A DNA stretch of 64,000 nucleotides from Coptis chinensis (lineage: Eukaryota; Streptophyta; Magnoliopsida; Ranunculales; Ranunculaceae): positions 37,100,501 through 37,164,500 of the forward strand of contig CM027377.1 of NCBI GenBank assembly GCA_015680905.1. Reading direction: 5' to 3'. Positions 44,472-57,216 of the stretch are shown here, one piece after another (the first letter of the stretch is position 1; the number at the start of each line of letters is the position of its first letter). The notes under the pieces were generated by a model. That model saw only the letters and a list, made by a program, of their open reading frames with translations, was not told the origin of the DNA and ran no database searches. The position numbers and the translations under genes are program-made.

Positions 44472-45378
44472 ATGGTAGCCCTAAAGATAATTCCAGAACA
44501 ATCCTTCCATTCGTTGCTGAATTCTTCTGCGTATGGACATCTCTTCAGAGATTTCATCACACGAGTTGGTTGGAACTCCCTTATTCTACACCCGGAGCAA
44601 ACATATTCCCCAGGTTTGGCAACTTATTTTTACAATCACATGGAAGATCTACCTGCTATACAGGATTTCCCTTTGAATGGATTTACAATCCGTATTGGTA
44701 ACACCCGACACTTTTTTTATGAGCCAACAGTTGCTATGGCTCTAGACCTTCCTCCTCTTCAGCCAGACCTCCCCATTCAATACATGATAGAGAATGCCTT
44801 TAATGACTATTCTAGGGAAGATTTTGCTGCCCGGTATGGCGATGGCCTTGCCCACGTTAGTGAACGTGCTGAAGCTGGCCGATGGCCAGACTTCACTATT
44901 CCACTAGCCAGTATGACCATGAATGTTGGAACTGCCATGTTATTTATTCTTCTGAACATCATGGGGGATTGACATTTTTCCACTGCATCAAAGTCAGCTT
45001 GTAAGACATTCCATGCCTTGGCCCAGCAACATACCGCCTTTGACATTACAGACCTAGTAATTGAGAATCTTAAGAGGGCTCGGTCTTTTTCGGCAAAGAC
45101 TATATCACCCCCCGATTCAAGATGCGGGGATAGTGAGGGCGTACTTTTCGCAGTTTTACCACCTTCGGGATTGGGTAAAGGTCGACTCTATGTGTCCAAC
45201 AAACAAGATAATTCGTTCTTTGCGATTTCGGACATGGCGACGCCCTGCAAGGTATCTAAAGAAAGTTCGTTCTTTCCCTAATGATAATAAAATGATAGCT
45301 TATCTGGACAATGAAAAGAAGAGGAAGTGGAGTGAATTCTGGAAAGCTATGATAGATTGGTGTGATGCAAAGGAATGA
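44472..45378 (+). pseudogene. Element A extra gene X2
   Basis: ATG at 44472, then MVALKIIPEQSFHSLLN, YGHLFRDFITRVGWNSL and YSPGLATYFYNHMEDL, a central proline/leucine region, and PLASMTMNVGTAMLFILLNI. A TGA at 44970 stands where B has Trp (GDW). After a shift the reading continues to 45378 with basic residues (RFRTWRRPARYLKKVRS) and WSEFWKAMIDW. It aligns with X2 of element B over its length. There is no recognised domain. The MTMNVGTAMLFILLNI segment is hydrophobic but short for a certain membrane helix. Confidence 0.6.
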
Positions 45379-46540
45379 CATTTCTACAGAGACGAAGCAA
45401 GGATGGACCATCCCCCAGTTCAAGGTTGGGGCAATGTGAGTTGATGCAAAAATTCACATCTGTAAAAAAAAATTACCGCTAGTCACCCCACTGAACCTTT
45501 CATTAATCCTTTCTACTTCACCAAAAAAAAAATCATTACCCATCTATTAACCACAAATAAATAAGCCTACCTAGATGATGAGTATGAGAAATAGGATGAA
45601 ATGCAGAAAGATGAAGAGAAAAACCTTGTCACAAATCAAAATCAGTTACCTGTTTCAGAAGAAAAGAAAAAGAAAAAGAAAAAAAAAAATAGAAATATGT
45701 TTCCAAAAATCAAAAGAAATATCAAGGTTAGAATTCCCCAAAAATCAAATCAAAAAAGGGAATACAAAAGCTTGAAAAATCCAAGTATGGAAACCCATGT
45801 TAGAAGCAGGAAAGAAAATAAGGATTCTCTAGTATAAATATCTCGAAGACCTTATTCTCTCATACTTATCATTTTTGAATTTTCCATTCCAGTTTCTTCT
45901 ACACTACCTCCTAAGCCCCATAACACCTAATAAAGACCTCTAGCTCAATTAGGAGTAGGATAGTGTGATAATAAGTAGTAGTTGTGACTTCTCGACCTCG
46001 GCTCCTCTGACTGTCATTGAGTATGTGAGGAAATGTGTGCCCACTGCACACTGGAGATATCAAAACTTGAGTGGAAAAATAAGAGAGAAATTGTGTTTTG
46101 ACACATACCTATGAGAACCTATTTAAGGATGCTATCCAAAGGATCTAGAAACGGCCCTGCTCGTACATTTCATTATAAGATCACTACATGCATGCTCATA
46201 TGTAGATGTTTTGATTATTGTATGTATATTAACTTGAAATTCGAAAGAATTAAATCCTTGTTTCCCCCGCTAGTGAGATGTCTAGATACCTGAGATTAAT
46301 TAAGGAAACAAGCCTTTGATACTGAGTCGTTGTAGTATAAATGAAGTTTGTGAGTATCTTCTCTGAAAAACTCTCACTAGGCTATAACTCGTCCATTAGG
46401 GAATTCCTAGTGGTTCAAGGCCTTGTTGCATACCGTCAATGCAACCGCACTCTGCGAAATGAGATTTAGCTTAGGACAACACATTTTTGACCACTTATCA
46501 TTTTAATGTCTCTCCTTTGCTTGAGGACAAACAAAATGCT
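45379..46540 (+). other. Element A 3' untranslated region
   Basis: No gene. A purine-rich A/AG run lies at 45655-45700. From about 45920 it is colinear with the 3' regions of B and E, including the shared CTCTAGCTCAATTAGGA block and the paired-hairpin block at 46332-46470. Confidence 0.65.
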
Positions 46541-46554
46541 GTTTGGGGGTGGTG
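46541..46554 (+). other. Element A polypurine tract
   Basis: GTTTGGGGGTGGTG, immediately before the 3' LTR. Confidence 0.85.
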
Positions 46555-48256
46555 TGATAAGCACCCAAAACTGTAATATTAAACCCCGAGAGACATAACA
46601 TTTTGGTTAATTATGTGTTTAATAATCATGTAATAATTATATTTTCGTACTTTTGCAGGTTTCTGCATTTAAAATGAATATAATGATAAAACATGCATCA
46701 AAGTACGAGAATACTGGAATATTTGAAGTTTTCCACTCAACCCCAGTGAAGCCCAACAAAGCCTGACTAGAGCTGAAGTTTCCAAAAGAACAAAACCAGT
46801 GCAGAACGGGTCCACATATAAAGAAGCAGCAAACTTCCAAAGCTCACATCTGATAAATCTGGATGCCGACGTTGTCTAGTGAAACTGCCATAGCGACTCG
46901 GGCGATGAACTCTACGCAAAGACAAAAATTCATAAAAACGCCAAAATCGGCGCCGCCACTGGACACACTAAGAGGACCCACTCTGTAGGCCCAAAAGGCA
47001 TGACGAGTCAGCATAGGTAGGTGGCAAGTGATGGTTTTAATTTGGTGCCACCTCGCAATATGGAAGACACGTACCAATTCAAAGCAGGTGGTTTGAATTG
47101 AAAATGGCTAAAAGACGAAACTTTAATAAGGTAAAAGACAAGACAAATAAGTAAAGACAAAACTTTGATTTCCAAAGTTTTGAACTTCTAAATTTACTAC
47201 AGGACAAAACCAATTAATCTTTCTCCAGCCATCCAACCTATATATATGAAGGTGGGGGTCTTCATTATTCGGTCTTGACATTTTTCATGCTCTAGCATCC
47301 GCTTAGCGGTTAGTTAGTTTTATTTCAAAGACTTACATTCCGTCATTTTCATTCCAAAGCAATTTTAAATACGTAAGTCATTTTACCCTTAATAACAATC
47401 ATTTCTTTTCTAGTTTAATTCTGTCCCGCATTTATTTACTTAATGTATACAAAGAAGTTTTATTATTCCTTCAATGACCATGAGCTAATCCCCTCGGGGG
47501 AGGGTTATCTTTACTTCGTGTGAGAATCGGATTGACTCTTTAATATTCTAGAATCAACTGCTTAGGAATTAGGCATAGATTAGACATCCGGTTCCAAAAT
47601 GACCGAGGACTGTATAAATTTGGAGTGCCGATGCTCGAACAGTCTCGTCGCGACAATCAAAATGTCTCAAAAGACGACTTTATAGTGTCGACAGCTTTCC
47701 AATTTGTCCAAATAATGTGGAATAGAGCGGGACCTGAAATGATATTCCGTGAGATGAAATATTAGTTCAATTCCTTATGCTAGTGCGATGTGGCTCAGAG
47801 ATGTGGGCATGCGCTAGGGATCAATACTCGACGTCGTCTCCGAACACGAGACGAATTAGAGATGTAGTGATATGTTAATATAAACTGTTGAAAAAATGAT
47901 TATTGCATGAGTATGATTAACCCTCTTTCTATTTCTCTATCTTTGTTTACCTACATCAAAATCACCGTATCAATTTACATTATTTGCATTACCATTAAAT
48001 TAATTAAACCAACTAAAAAACCTAAACTCCTACTCACCAAAAGTTGTAATTCCAGTTGTGAACCTTTCCGAGCCCTAAGATTTGGACGATCCCTTACTCG
48101 ACCTATCCTACCAAACCCACGTGAGTAAGGTAACTTGACTAAAACGGACGACTATACGGACTTTGGACTTTGGTCTTCGGACTTCGGACTGTGGACCTCG
48201 GACTTAAGAAACTTAAGTATAAAAACCAATAAACGTACAATTAAAAGTTTTTATCA
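46555..48256 (+). repeat. Element A 3' LTR
   Basis: 1,702 bp, matching 33572-35288 with scattered changes. TATA-like box at 47239-47247 and a CGGACTT(C/T)GGA array at 48156-48205. Confidence 0.9.
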
Positions 48257-48261
48257 CAACC

Positions 48262-48428
48262 CTTGCTCCTTTATCTCGCCAAAGTGGCACATTTCTGCAC
48301 ATAATTGACTTCAATGCCTGAAATACATAAAAGCACGTAATCAACATTAACTCTTATTTATTACTCGCATAATTGGTCTAAAAGTATTATTGTTAAGGGG
48401 TTAAAACTAAAGTTTTGGGCTCTTATCA
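48262..48428 (-). repeat. Element B 5' LTR, remaining part
   Basis: Colinear with 22464-22630 of the other LTR. With 32247-33571 it adds to about 1,492 bp, close to the 1,496 bp of the intact LTR. Confidence 0.9.
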
Positions 48429-48433
48429 ACCGC

Positions 48434-50167
48434 GAATCGCCATGTTTCCTATCATACCCTCGTAGAAGTTCATGAGAAAGTAAGATGTTGTCCTATATGG
48501 TCCTGCCAGGGATAAAAGCTGATTGATTAGGATAAACTAAATCATTAATCATCAATTTCAGTCTATTTGTAAGAACTTTAGACATGCACTTATATATAGT
48601 GTTGGATAAGGCAATCAGTCTAAAATCTTCTGCCCGGGACGGGTTAGTTATTTTGGGAACTAGACAAAGAAGGGTTGCATTGATCCCTCTGGGGAGTTTA
48701 CAAAATCTAAAAGCATTTTGAGCTGCCAAAATAAAATCAAGACCAATAGTAGCCCAACATTTCTTAAAGAAAAAATGAGTATATCCATCTGGGCCAGGTG
48801 TTTTATTGTCCTCCATCTCAAAAAGCGCTTGCTTTATTTCATCTTCTGTCACCTCAGAGTCCAAGGAAAATGAATCATTGACCGTGGCCTTGACTGGTAA
48901 GCTTTGGAAGAAAACTAGACTAGAGATCTCCTCCCCTTTTGTGCCAAGAATCCCTTTATAGAATTCGACAATCATCTTAATATTGTATTCTTGTCCTTGG
49001 ACGGTGTCTCCTTGATCATCTTGGAGAGACCAGATGCCACTTCTAGCTCTTTTTTCCTTAAGAATATTGAAGAAATACGTAGTGCACTTGTCACCTTCCA
49101 ACATCCAGTCACCCTCTTTCTTAAGCTGAATCTCAGAAGCTTCAGCACTAGCAAGAGTCTAGTACTTTTTAAGAGCAACTTTTTCACTTTGGCCAAGGTG
49201 TGGATTGAAAGGGGAATCCTGCAAACGTTTCTGGATATCATATAGCTCCTCCCTAGCTCTTATAACTCTACCGTGGAGGTCGGAAAAATTCTTCCGTGCC
49301 CAAGGCTTGAGCCTTTCCTTCAAAAGCTTTAGCTTCTGCATGAGAATATACATGGGATTGGAATAAACAGGAGTCTGTCACACCTCTTCAAGGATAGCAT
49401 GAAATTCTGGTTGCTCCACCCAATAACTTTTGAATCTAAATGGGCCAGTTTTCCTGCTTGGCGCTTTCCACTCTATGAGAATAGGGGAATGATCAGAAAT
49501 GCAGTGTGGGAGGAATTCTGCCTTAGATGACGGATATTGAGCCAACCATAGACTATTTACCAAGCTTCAGTCTATTTTTGTCATAATCCTGCCAGGTTCA
49601 TCCACCTTATTACTCCATATGAAAAAAAAGCCATTAAAAGATAAATCTAACAAGCCACAAGGTTATAAACATTCAATAAAGTCACTTGCTTCTCTCGGAT
49701 GCATGGGCCCCTCTTCTCTCCTCTGCGTTAGAAATGTTATTAAAGTCGTTGACTATGTTCCAAGGCAGATTGATAGAGCTGTGGAGAGATCTAATGTCCT
49801 GCCATAACTTTAGTCTTTCAACTTTGGCATTTGCGTAGACTACAGTGAGAAAGTACACTTCATTGTTCGGTAAGTGAGTAACCTTACAGTGAATATAATG
49901 ATTAGACTCCTTAAGCTTAGGAAAATGCATTTTACATGGGTCCCAGCATATCCAGATTCGACCTGAGGGATCCTTGCTATAATTATTCATATGCTCCCAG
50001 AGTGGGCAGCACATATTGCGAATGCGCTCGTACTTGTGTTGCCGAACTTTCGTTTCAAGCAAATAATACACACTCAGCTTCTTGTCTATTCTGACTTTAT
50101 TGATTTCTTTGGCCTTTTGGTCATCATTGGCTCCTCGCACATTCCACACACAGATAGGTGTAGTCAT
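48434..50167 (-). pseudogene. LINE ORF2, 5' part: AP endonuclease and RT start
   Basis: The probable start is ATG at 50167. Endonuclease marks: CVWNVRGAND, LLETKV (catalytic Glu), VVYANAK, and SDHSP near 49500 close to its end. The linker has the LINE pattern PWARKNFSDLHGRV. RT begins near 49100 with WMLEGDKCTTYFFNIL, then DNKTPGPDGY, LCLVPK, DFRLIALSN and NQSAFIPGRTI, followed by a TAG. A frameshift near 49650 and stops near 49155 and 48492 disable it. Continues at 21134. Confidence 0.87.
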
Positions 50168-50198
50168 TAGTGACGTTTGTTCTTCGGGGCCATCCCCT

Positions 50199-50578
50199 TC
50201 ATTTGTTGATGTTCGGCTTGTTGGAAGCACTACCAAGCCTCGTACTCTGCTGAGATACTATCCTTTGATTGGGGGTAGCATCAGGTGCTATCCTTTGATT
50301 GGGAATAGCACCAAAGGACTCGGGAACTTGGCCATTCCTTTTGCCTGCCATTGTGACAACACTCGAAGGTGTACTTGGAGGAGGGGAGAGGAGTAGGTTT
50401 GAAGACAATAAAACTTCATCTTGAAAGTGCTTTGTTTCTTCTTCAAACATTTCACTTGAATCAAGAATGCTTTGAGAGTCCTTTTCAAGAGTAGAAAATC
50501 GGTTATGATCCATAGCATAAATAATTTCTTCCCCTATAGCGATAGGAAAGTTAGTTTACATTGTCATTTCCAGGAGTT
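50199..50578 (-). pseudogene. LINE ORF1, C-terminal part
   Basis: Continuation of ORF1 after the D insertion. Low-complexity Ser/Glu-rich sequence (DHNRFSTLEKDSQSILDSSE) and a Pro/Ser/Gln tail, stopping at 50199, 32 bases before the ORF2 start. Confidence 0.6.
50574..50578. repeat. TSD of element D, left copy
   Basis: GAGTT, repeated exactly at 62272-62276. Confidence 0.9.
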
Positions 50579-52220
50579 TGACACTACCTCTTTTCGTGTG
50601 TTTAGATGGTGTATGGATGATGTAGATAGATGATGATCGTTGAACAAAAGAGAAGCGTATCAAAACCTAATTATCCCTCACTAAGTAAAGGATGAGTAGG
50701 GTATCGTTCCACTTTTAAGTGTATGTTATGTGAAGAATAGGACTGGAAAGGGGGTTTGAGGGATTAAAAACTAATGTTGTAGAGATTGTAGATTCTAATG
50801 CTAAACTAAGCTAAACTAACTAAACTATTGAGAATTTATAAGAGAGAGAATTCAAGAGATTAGAATCCACCAATACTTTTAATCTATAACCTTCTGCTTC
50901 ATGGTTGTTCTTACAAGTAGACTACAATTAGGCAATCGAAATGAGTGCCGATGCCCTTTGGATGAAACATCGTTAACAATTAACTCTACTTAAGGTTGTT
51001 CTTATGTTTATGCTATTAATATCTTCTTTCCTTTTATGTAAGCTCGGGCAGCCATTCAATGTATTACCAAGAACAACATCAAGGAGTACTTCCTAATAGG
51101 GCAGCCATTCAATGAATCACCACTTAAGGCAAACACAAAGAATACTTCCCCTAGGCAGCCATTCCCTGAGCTACCCCTTCTAAGGCAACACAAAGAATAC
51201 TTCCCTAACTCTAAAGAATTACACTACTAGAAGAAAAGTAAAGAACACTAGCATGATATTAATATTGCAAAACATAAACCCTATTCTATACTTCCATCCC
51301 CTGGTGTGGGCAATGGAACTAATAACTACAAACATAAAGAACTAACCTGATTGAAGAACACCATGAACCAGAATAATCATTAAACCTTAAGCATCGGCTT
51401 CATCTCCTCCCTTGAAGGAGAAAGATTAGCCTTCCATATAGAAGGAAGAACACGAAGAACGAGAAGAAGAAGAGTTGAAGAACATAAGACTAGAAAGACT
51501 AATTTATTAAGACTTCAGACTAGTTAAAACCGATCTTTTATTATTAATCTCTCTCTGCCTCAAGTTCTGGAGACAAGAATATAAGTGAATTGGCAAATTA
51601 CATGAGGCACTTAGGTCCTCTATTTATAGGAGTTACAATGAGTTCTAGAAGCATTCCAAACCGTCATTTGTTTCCTAATACAAATAGGTTTCTTTTTCGT
51701 GAGTCCGACTTCGTCTTCAAAACCGAAGGAATTGGCTACAATTAATGATTCATGCGTCTGGACGCATTATCCATGCGTCCCAGACTTAATCAATGCGTCT
51801 GGACGCTCGATCTATGCGTCCCAGATGCAATCAATGCGTCTAGACACTCGATCCATGCATCCCAGACGCATAAGCCGATTTTCTCTCTTCTGCTCTATCC
51901 TTCTATCCTCTTTTGCGGGCTTTGGTCCAAGCAACGAATCCTTTGGCCTTGGGCTTCCAAATAGAATTTAAAATAGGTCCAAGTCGCATATTTAATAGCT
52001 CCAATTCCTTGGCCTTCTCCATGATTGTCCACGGACCTCCCATGTGATCATTAATGCTCCGAATTGCTTCGTTTTACCCCATTTTCTCTAATATTCTACA
52101 AAACTCTCTTTTTCACCTGTAGAATCTTAAAACACAACTTATAAATACTATTAGTCCACTAAGATGGCTAAACAAGAGGCATAATCGAGGGGTTAAATAG
52201 CACTTTTTGAGCACTTATCA
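50579..52220 (-). repeat. Element D 3' LTR
   Basis: 1,642 bp, minus strand TGATAAGTGCTC...GTGTCA. A good TATA box CTATAAATAG lies on the minus strand at 51629-51620. Contains three roughly 60-bp repeats around GGCAGCCATTC (51050-51190) and a palindromic GCGTCTGGACGC array (51750-51873). Confidence 0.92.
51750..51873. repeat. GCGTC tandem array in the D 3' LTR
   Basis: About three units of ATGCGTCTGGACGCTCGATC plus CATGCGTCCCAGACGCAATCA. Each contains inverted GCGTC/GACGC halves. On the minus strand it lies upstream of the TATA box, so it may be part of the LTR enhancer. Confidence 0.8.
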
Positions 52221-54281
52221 CAACTCCCAACTAGCCTTTTGCTAGTCTCTTAGCAAATAAGATAAAAATAGATAAGTGATCAAAATCATATCCTAATAAC
52301 AAAAATAAAATCCTAACTCATTTTCAGGGCATCGCGATTGCATTTACCATATGCAATAAGGCTTTAAACCTTTAAGTTCCCCAAAAAGGACGAGTTATAG
52401 TCTCGTGAGGGTTTTCAGGTGATATACCCACAAAATCAATCAATAGCATGTTTAAGAATGATAGTATTTTTCAGAGAGAGAAATTCCTTACCCACTTAGT
52501 GCTTACCCCAATAGACAGTCTCCATTGCTAACTACATTTCTACAAAGACTCATAGATTATGATGGGAGATAGTAAAAATTGACAAAATTCTCAATCAAGG
52601 CTTATGTGTGTACTTAGTCAATCTCCTATACTCTCCTATCCAAGAAACGGAATCCCTAGTTTACCATAGGTAGATAATCTCGACTTTCAATCCTCACCGG
52701 TCATACTCTCAGAAAAGAATCTCTCAGAAGATGGTCTACTATTTTACCTCATGTATGTGGGGAAAAGAATAATGCATACGAACATCCCACATACTACCTT
52801 GAAAAACAGACTTTTGAATAAAATTAGTCTCATGGAAAGAATGTCAATCACATATGAAGTGTCGGGTCCTTCACTTTAGCATCCTCTCACCTATTTTAGA
52901 CTTCGTACCATACTGTAATGATAAGTCATGGGTTGTAACTTGGCTTGGGTATTGGTTTATGAAGGAAAGGTAAAAAGGATTCTAAGGTTGTTTCTGAAAA
53001 CACTAAGGGTTTTGCTTCTTTCTTTGGAAGATTTCTTCAAATTCTGTATTGCAGAGAAAATTCTTCCTTTTTTTAACTCAGTGGTATATCCTTGATTAGT
53101 ACTGGATATGCTTGTTTTCCACTAACTTCTTTCACTTTGAACAGAATGATGGGATTCATTGTATCTCTCTGGTATTTCCTTGTAATCTTCCTTTTTTGGT
53201 CTTTCTTCCTCCTTGTGCCCCTCGTATTCTCAGAAACATATGGGTATGGCCGATAAAGATTTTGGCTATACTTTTGTCCGAGTTGGGTGAAGGGTGAATG
53301 GTAGAGGGTTTTATGAAAGAAAATGGCTTATTGTAAGGCTCAAAAAGGGTTTAACATGATGGTCCTACTAGGTGGGATAAAGGCTGAATGGGTTCACTAC
53401 TTGACTTATCAAGATGATACTCTGCTTTTGAATAGACTACAAGACCTAATGGCTATCTCCCAGTTGATGTCACTTCCGTGATTAACCAAATTAAAGAATA
53501 ATGAGACTATATTACAAACGACATAAAGAACTGAAAGATGATGAGTCACTAAGACTTCGGATTTTTCGTAATAACTCTCCAAAAATGAGTATAAAGCTCA
53601 AGTCTCACGGGCTAAGTCTAAAAATTCTACTTTCAGTTTACTAGGGGTTTAAATCTCTCTTCTAGCAAAAGTACACAAAACTGACCAAGTATTATGGTGG
53701 TGCCTTGATAAAAAATTCTATCAATAAGAACTATGTCCGAGCATAATAAATAGTCTAAGCGGTAATGAAATCAATAATATCAACTATCTATCAAACTCAG
53801 CACTAAGCAGTATAGAATCTATATCCCAGACTCATCATTAAAATTCATTTTTCTCATGCTACTGATATAGAAACAAAAATATTTTAGTTTTTGAAAACTA
53901 ATTTTCGAAATTCATTTCTCAAGTACACCCTCCCCCTACTTATGCATGCATTGACCTCAATGTATAAAGAAGTAAATGAAATGGATGAGAAAAAGGTAGG
54001 ATATTACCATTGATGCCGAATATCAGAATTAGTTCAAGAAACAAATTTTTAGGTCTTTTTCCGTCAGATCCCCAAGACATAATATGAGTCTTTTAAAGTC
54101 AGATCCTCAAGACTAGAATTCCCATTCCAAAACTGATCTCTCAACAACATGCTTACTTCCTATAGACATTTTATACTCGGTCTACTAGAGTTATGAGACT
54201 TTGACTCCGGCGCTTGCAACTCCTCTCAGTAAAGGACAAAGTTATGAAAATCTGAGGGCCCGGCTATCAGTGGCACTTATA
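52221..54281 (-). other. Element D polypurine tract and 3' untranslated region
   Basis: Purine tract next to the LTR (minus AGTTGGGAGTTG, 52232-52221). The conserved hairpin block lies at 52325-52440. A second tract AAGTAGGGGGAGGGTG (minus, 53943-53928) follows CATTGAGGTCAATG. A double copy of the TCTTG(A/G)GGATCTGAC motif lies at 54066-54113. No gene is seen. Confidence 0.65.
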
Positions 54282-55607
54282 CTAATGAGATCCTAAGGAG
54301 TCAAGCTTACGACGCTTGGCTTCCTCATGCAAAAAACTTAAACTAGACAGAGTAACAGGTTCAAAGAAGACATAGAATGTAATCTTTAAGGTGTGTAGGT
54401 AACTTTCCCCAATTTTCCGCTTCAACAATTGGTCCGATAAACCCGGATCCTTGAGAAAAATGGCCTCCACGTCTCCAGTAGGTAACTCCAGAAAAGGCTT
54501 TAGTCGATGAGCATTGACTTTGAAACGAGTCCTTCTCTTTATGTCTTCTACTTCAATAGCTCCAAAAGGTGTGACATGTCTTACTATAAACGGTCCCGGC
54601 CCATCTAGATCTCAAATTTCCAGGGAAAATTTCTAGATCGAGTTGTAGACCGGAACCTTCTCGTCGGTTCAAATTCTCTCTTTAGAATTCTTCTATCATG
54701 TAATGCTTTAGTCTTATCCTTGTAAATCCTCGACTTATCATAAGCATCACTTCTCAATTCCTCTAATTCAATCGATCCGAAGCTTCCTCCTTTCTCTCCT
54801 CGCTTGATCTAGGTTGAAATTCATCTCTTTCAACGCCTGATAGGCTTTATGTTCTAACTCAACGGGTAGATGACATGCTTTTCCATATACCAAGCGATAG
54901 GGCGACATCCCTATGGGTGTTTTGAATGCTGCTCAGATGCCCATAGTGCATCTTGGAGTCTAAGAGACCAGTCTTTCCTAGATGGATTTATCATGTCTTC
55001 TCGTAATACTCTTGATTTCCTATTCGAAACTTCGCTTGACCATTAGTCCGAGGATGATATGGTAAAGCTAGCTTGTGAATTACTCCATACTTTGCCATAA
55101 GATTCCCAAATACACGGTTCAGAAGTGAGAACCGTTATCACCGATGATGGCTCTCGGTGTTCCAAATCTTGGTAGAATGTTCTTCTTCGAAAGTCCACGG
55201 CGACTTTATGATCGGCGTCTTCGTAGGAACTGCCTAATCCATTTTGAAACATAGTCCACAACAAGTAGAATGTAGGTGTAACCAAAGAAGGAGGAAATGG
55301 TCCCATGAAATCTATACCCCATACATCAAAGATTTCGAGATAAGGATTGGTTGTTGAGGCCACTCGAACCTTTTCGAGGTTTTACCCGAAATTGGCATCT
55401 CGGACATGCTTTGCAATAAATATTTGCATCTTTAAAAAGTAGGCCAATAGAATCCAGCTTGTAATACCTTGTTCTGCAGATGCGTTCGCGGGCCAAAGTG
55501 TCCCTCCGCAAGGTGATCATGACAAAATGATAGAATGGATTCTGTTCCAATTCGGGATGCATCTTCAATAATTTGATCCTAACACTTCTTGAATAAGTAT
55601 GGATCAT
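54282..55607 (-). pseudogene. Element D integrase
   Basis: Minus-strand pieces: the zinc-finger part with H...H and CKACPRC (about 55410), a core with WGIDFMGPFPP (55330), then broken frames through SDGG-like and DHKVA parts to about 55040. The C-terminal part near 54500 reads FKVNAHRLKPFLELPTGDVE in one frame and ends about 54282. Multiple frameshifts. Confidence 0.78.
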
Positions 55608-55899
55608 CCCAAAAATAATATCCGCCTTTGAGTAGAATCAATCTTTTTCTTGCTTGCTCCAATGTGATGGTACCTTTGTCGGTCACAAGATAATTTGCAA
55701 TGTGGGTACCGTACCATGGCACTTCGATATCTTGAACAACCGCTCATCGGGAAAAGTCTCACAGATTTGTAAATTGTCTTCCGTATTCTCCACTAGCAAT
55801 CTAGAAAGGTGATCGAGCAACGACATTCTCTGTTCCTTTCTTATCAATGTATCTCCAAATCAAATTCTTGTAAAAGTAGTATCCATCGGATCAATCTTG

Positions 55900-57033
55900 G
55901 CTTGGCATCCTACTTTAGCGAGTAAATGGCCTTAAAGACATGGTCGATATAGACAATCACCTTTGAACCTATCGGATATTGTCGAAATTTGTCAAGAGAA
56001 TAGACGACGGCTAAGAGTTCCTTCTCAGTGGTAGAATAATTAATCTGAGCTCCATTTAGAGTCTTGCTAGCATAGTAGATTGCATATGGCACTTTCTTGT
56101 CTCTTTGTCCTAGAACGGCTCCTATAGCATAATCAGATGCATCACACATGATTTCAAATGGCTGGCTCCAATCGGGCGACGCGAATGATTGGTCTTTGAA
56201 GTTAGTGCTTCCTTTAACTTCATAAAAGCTTCAACACATGATGTATCAAAATCAAAGACAATATCTTTCCCTAACGGATGTGATAAATGGGTCTTGCAAT
56301 TCTCTGAAATCTTTGATAAATCGACGGTAGAATCCCGCGTGACCTAGGAAGGCACGGATATCTTTGATGAGTTCTCGGTTTGGGTAGATCCTTTATAATA
56401 TCAATCTTAAACCGATCTACTAGAATTCCTTCCTTTGAAACTTGGTGACCTAGCACTATCCCTTCCTTTACCATGAAGTGACACTTTTCCCGCCTGTAAC
56501 TAAGTTGGTATCGCGAACAACGCGTTTAAGGACTAAGGAGAGATGGTGTAGGCAATCCTCAAAAGATGATCCAAAAACTGAAAAATCGTCCATAAAACTT
56601 CCATGTATTTCTCCACCATCGTCAAAAAATACTCATCATGCATCATGAAAAGTGGCGGTGCATTGCATAGACCAAAAGGCATATGACGGTAGGCTTAATG
56701 TTCGAATGGACATGTGAATGTGGTCTTCTCTTGGTCCTCGTGGTGAATATGGATTTGAAAATATCCCGAGTAACCATCAAGAAAGCATAGTAAGCTTGTC
56801 CAAATTAATCTTTCTAACATCTGATCGATAAATGGCAATGGAAAATGGTCTTTCCTCGATGCGCTATTCAGCTTCCGGTAATCGATGCAAACTCTCCATC
56901 CAGTCTGAATCCTGGTTGGAATCAACTCATTGTTCTCGTTCTCGATCACTGTGGTTCCGGACTTCTTTGGCACAACTTGAACTGGACTAACCCATTGACT
57001 ATCAGAAATAGGGTAGATAATGCCGGCGTCCAA
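55900..57033 (-). pseudogene. Element D reverse transcriptase and RNase H
   Basis: RT begins DAGIIYPISDSQWVSPVQVV, then GWRVCIDYRKLN, KDHFPLPFIDQMLERL, LDGYSGYFQI and MPFGLCNAP. The YxDD region near 56590 is frameshifted. GIVLGHQVSKEGI follows near 56450. RNase H starts CDASDYAIGAVLGQR at 56150, then STTEKELLAVVYSLDKF and the Asp-His region near 55935. Every domain motif is recognisable, but the chain is broken at least four times. Confidence 0.85.
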
Positions 57034-57216
57034 GGAGTTTGACGACCTCTTCTCTAACTACTTCCTTCATTTTCGGATTAAGCCTCCTCCGTTGTTTAGC
57101 TTAAGTCTTGGAATCCTCTTCCAGATGAATCCTATGTTGAACTATCATAGGGCTGATCCCCTTGATATCATCAATTGTCCAACCTATAGCTGACTTGTGT
57201 TTTTTTAAAAGTGCTA

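Larger units (their letters stand above)
33572..48256 (+). mobile_element. LTR retrotransposon A (Ty3/gypsy, Athila/Tat-like), nested in the LTR of B
   Basis: LTRs 33572-35288 and 46555-48256, primer-binding site 35291-35307, polypurine tract 46541-46554. The plus-strand order is gag, 3' half of RT, RNase H, integrase, X1a, X1b, X2. Protease and the first half of RT are deleted, and stops or frameshifts break every gene. The LTRs differ by substitutions and indels (for example 34620-34690 against 47610-47690), so the insertion is not recent, although it is younger than B. Confidence 0.9.
21135..48428 (-). mobile_element. LTR retrotransposon B (Ty3/gypsy, Athila/Tat-like), non-autonomous, interrupted by A
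   Basis: LTRs of about 1.49 kb lie at 21135-22630 and 32247-33571 plus 48262-48428, with a 5-bp TSD, a primer-binding site at 32232-32244 and a polypurine tract at 22631-22646. The coding order on the minus strand is gag-pro, a short post-gag frame, X1 and X2. No reverse transcriptase, RNase H or integrase is present between the LTRs. Element A sits inside the 5' LTR. B must have moved using enzymes from relatives. Confidence 0.9.
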
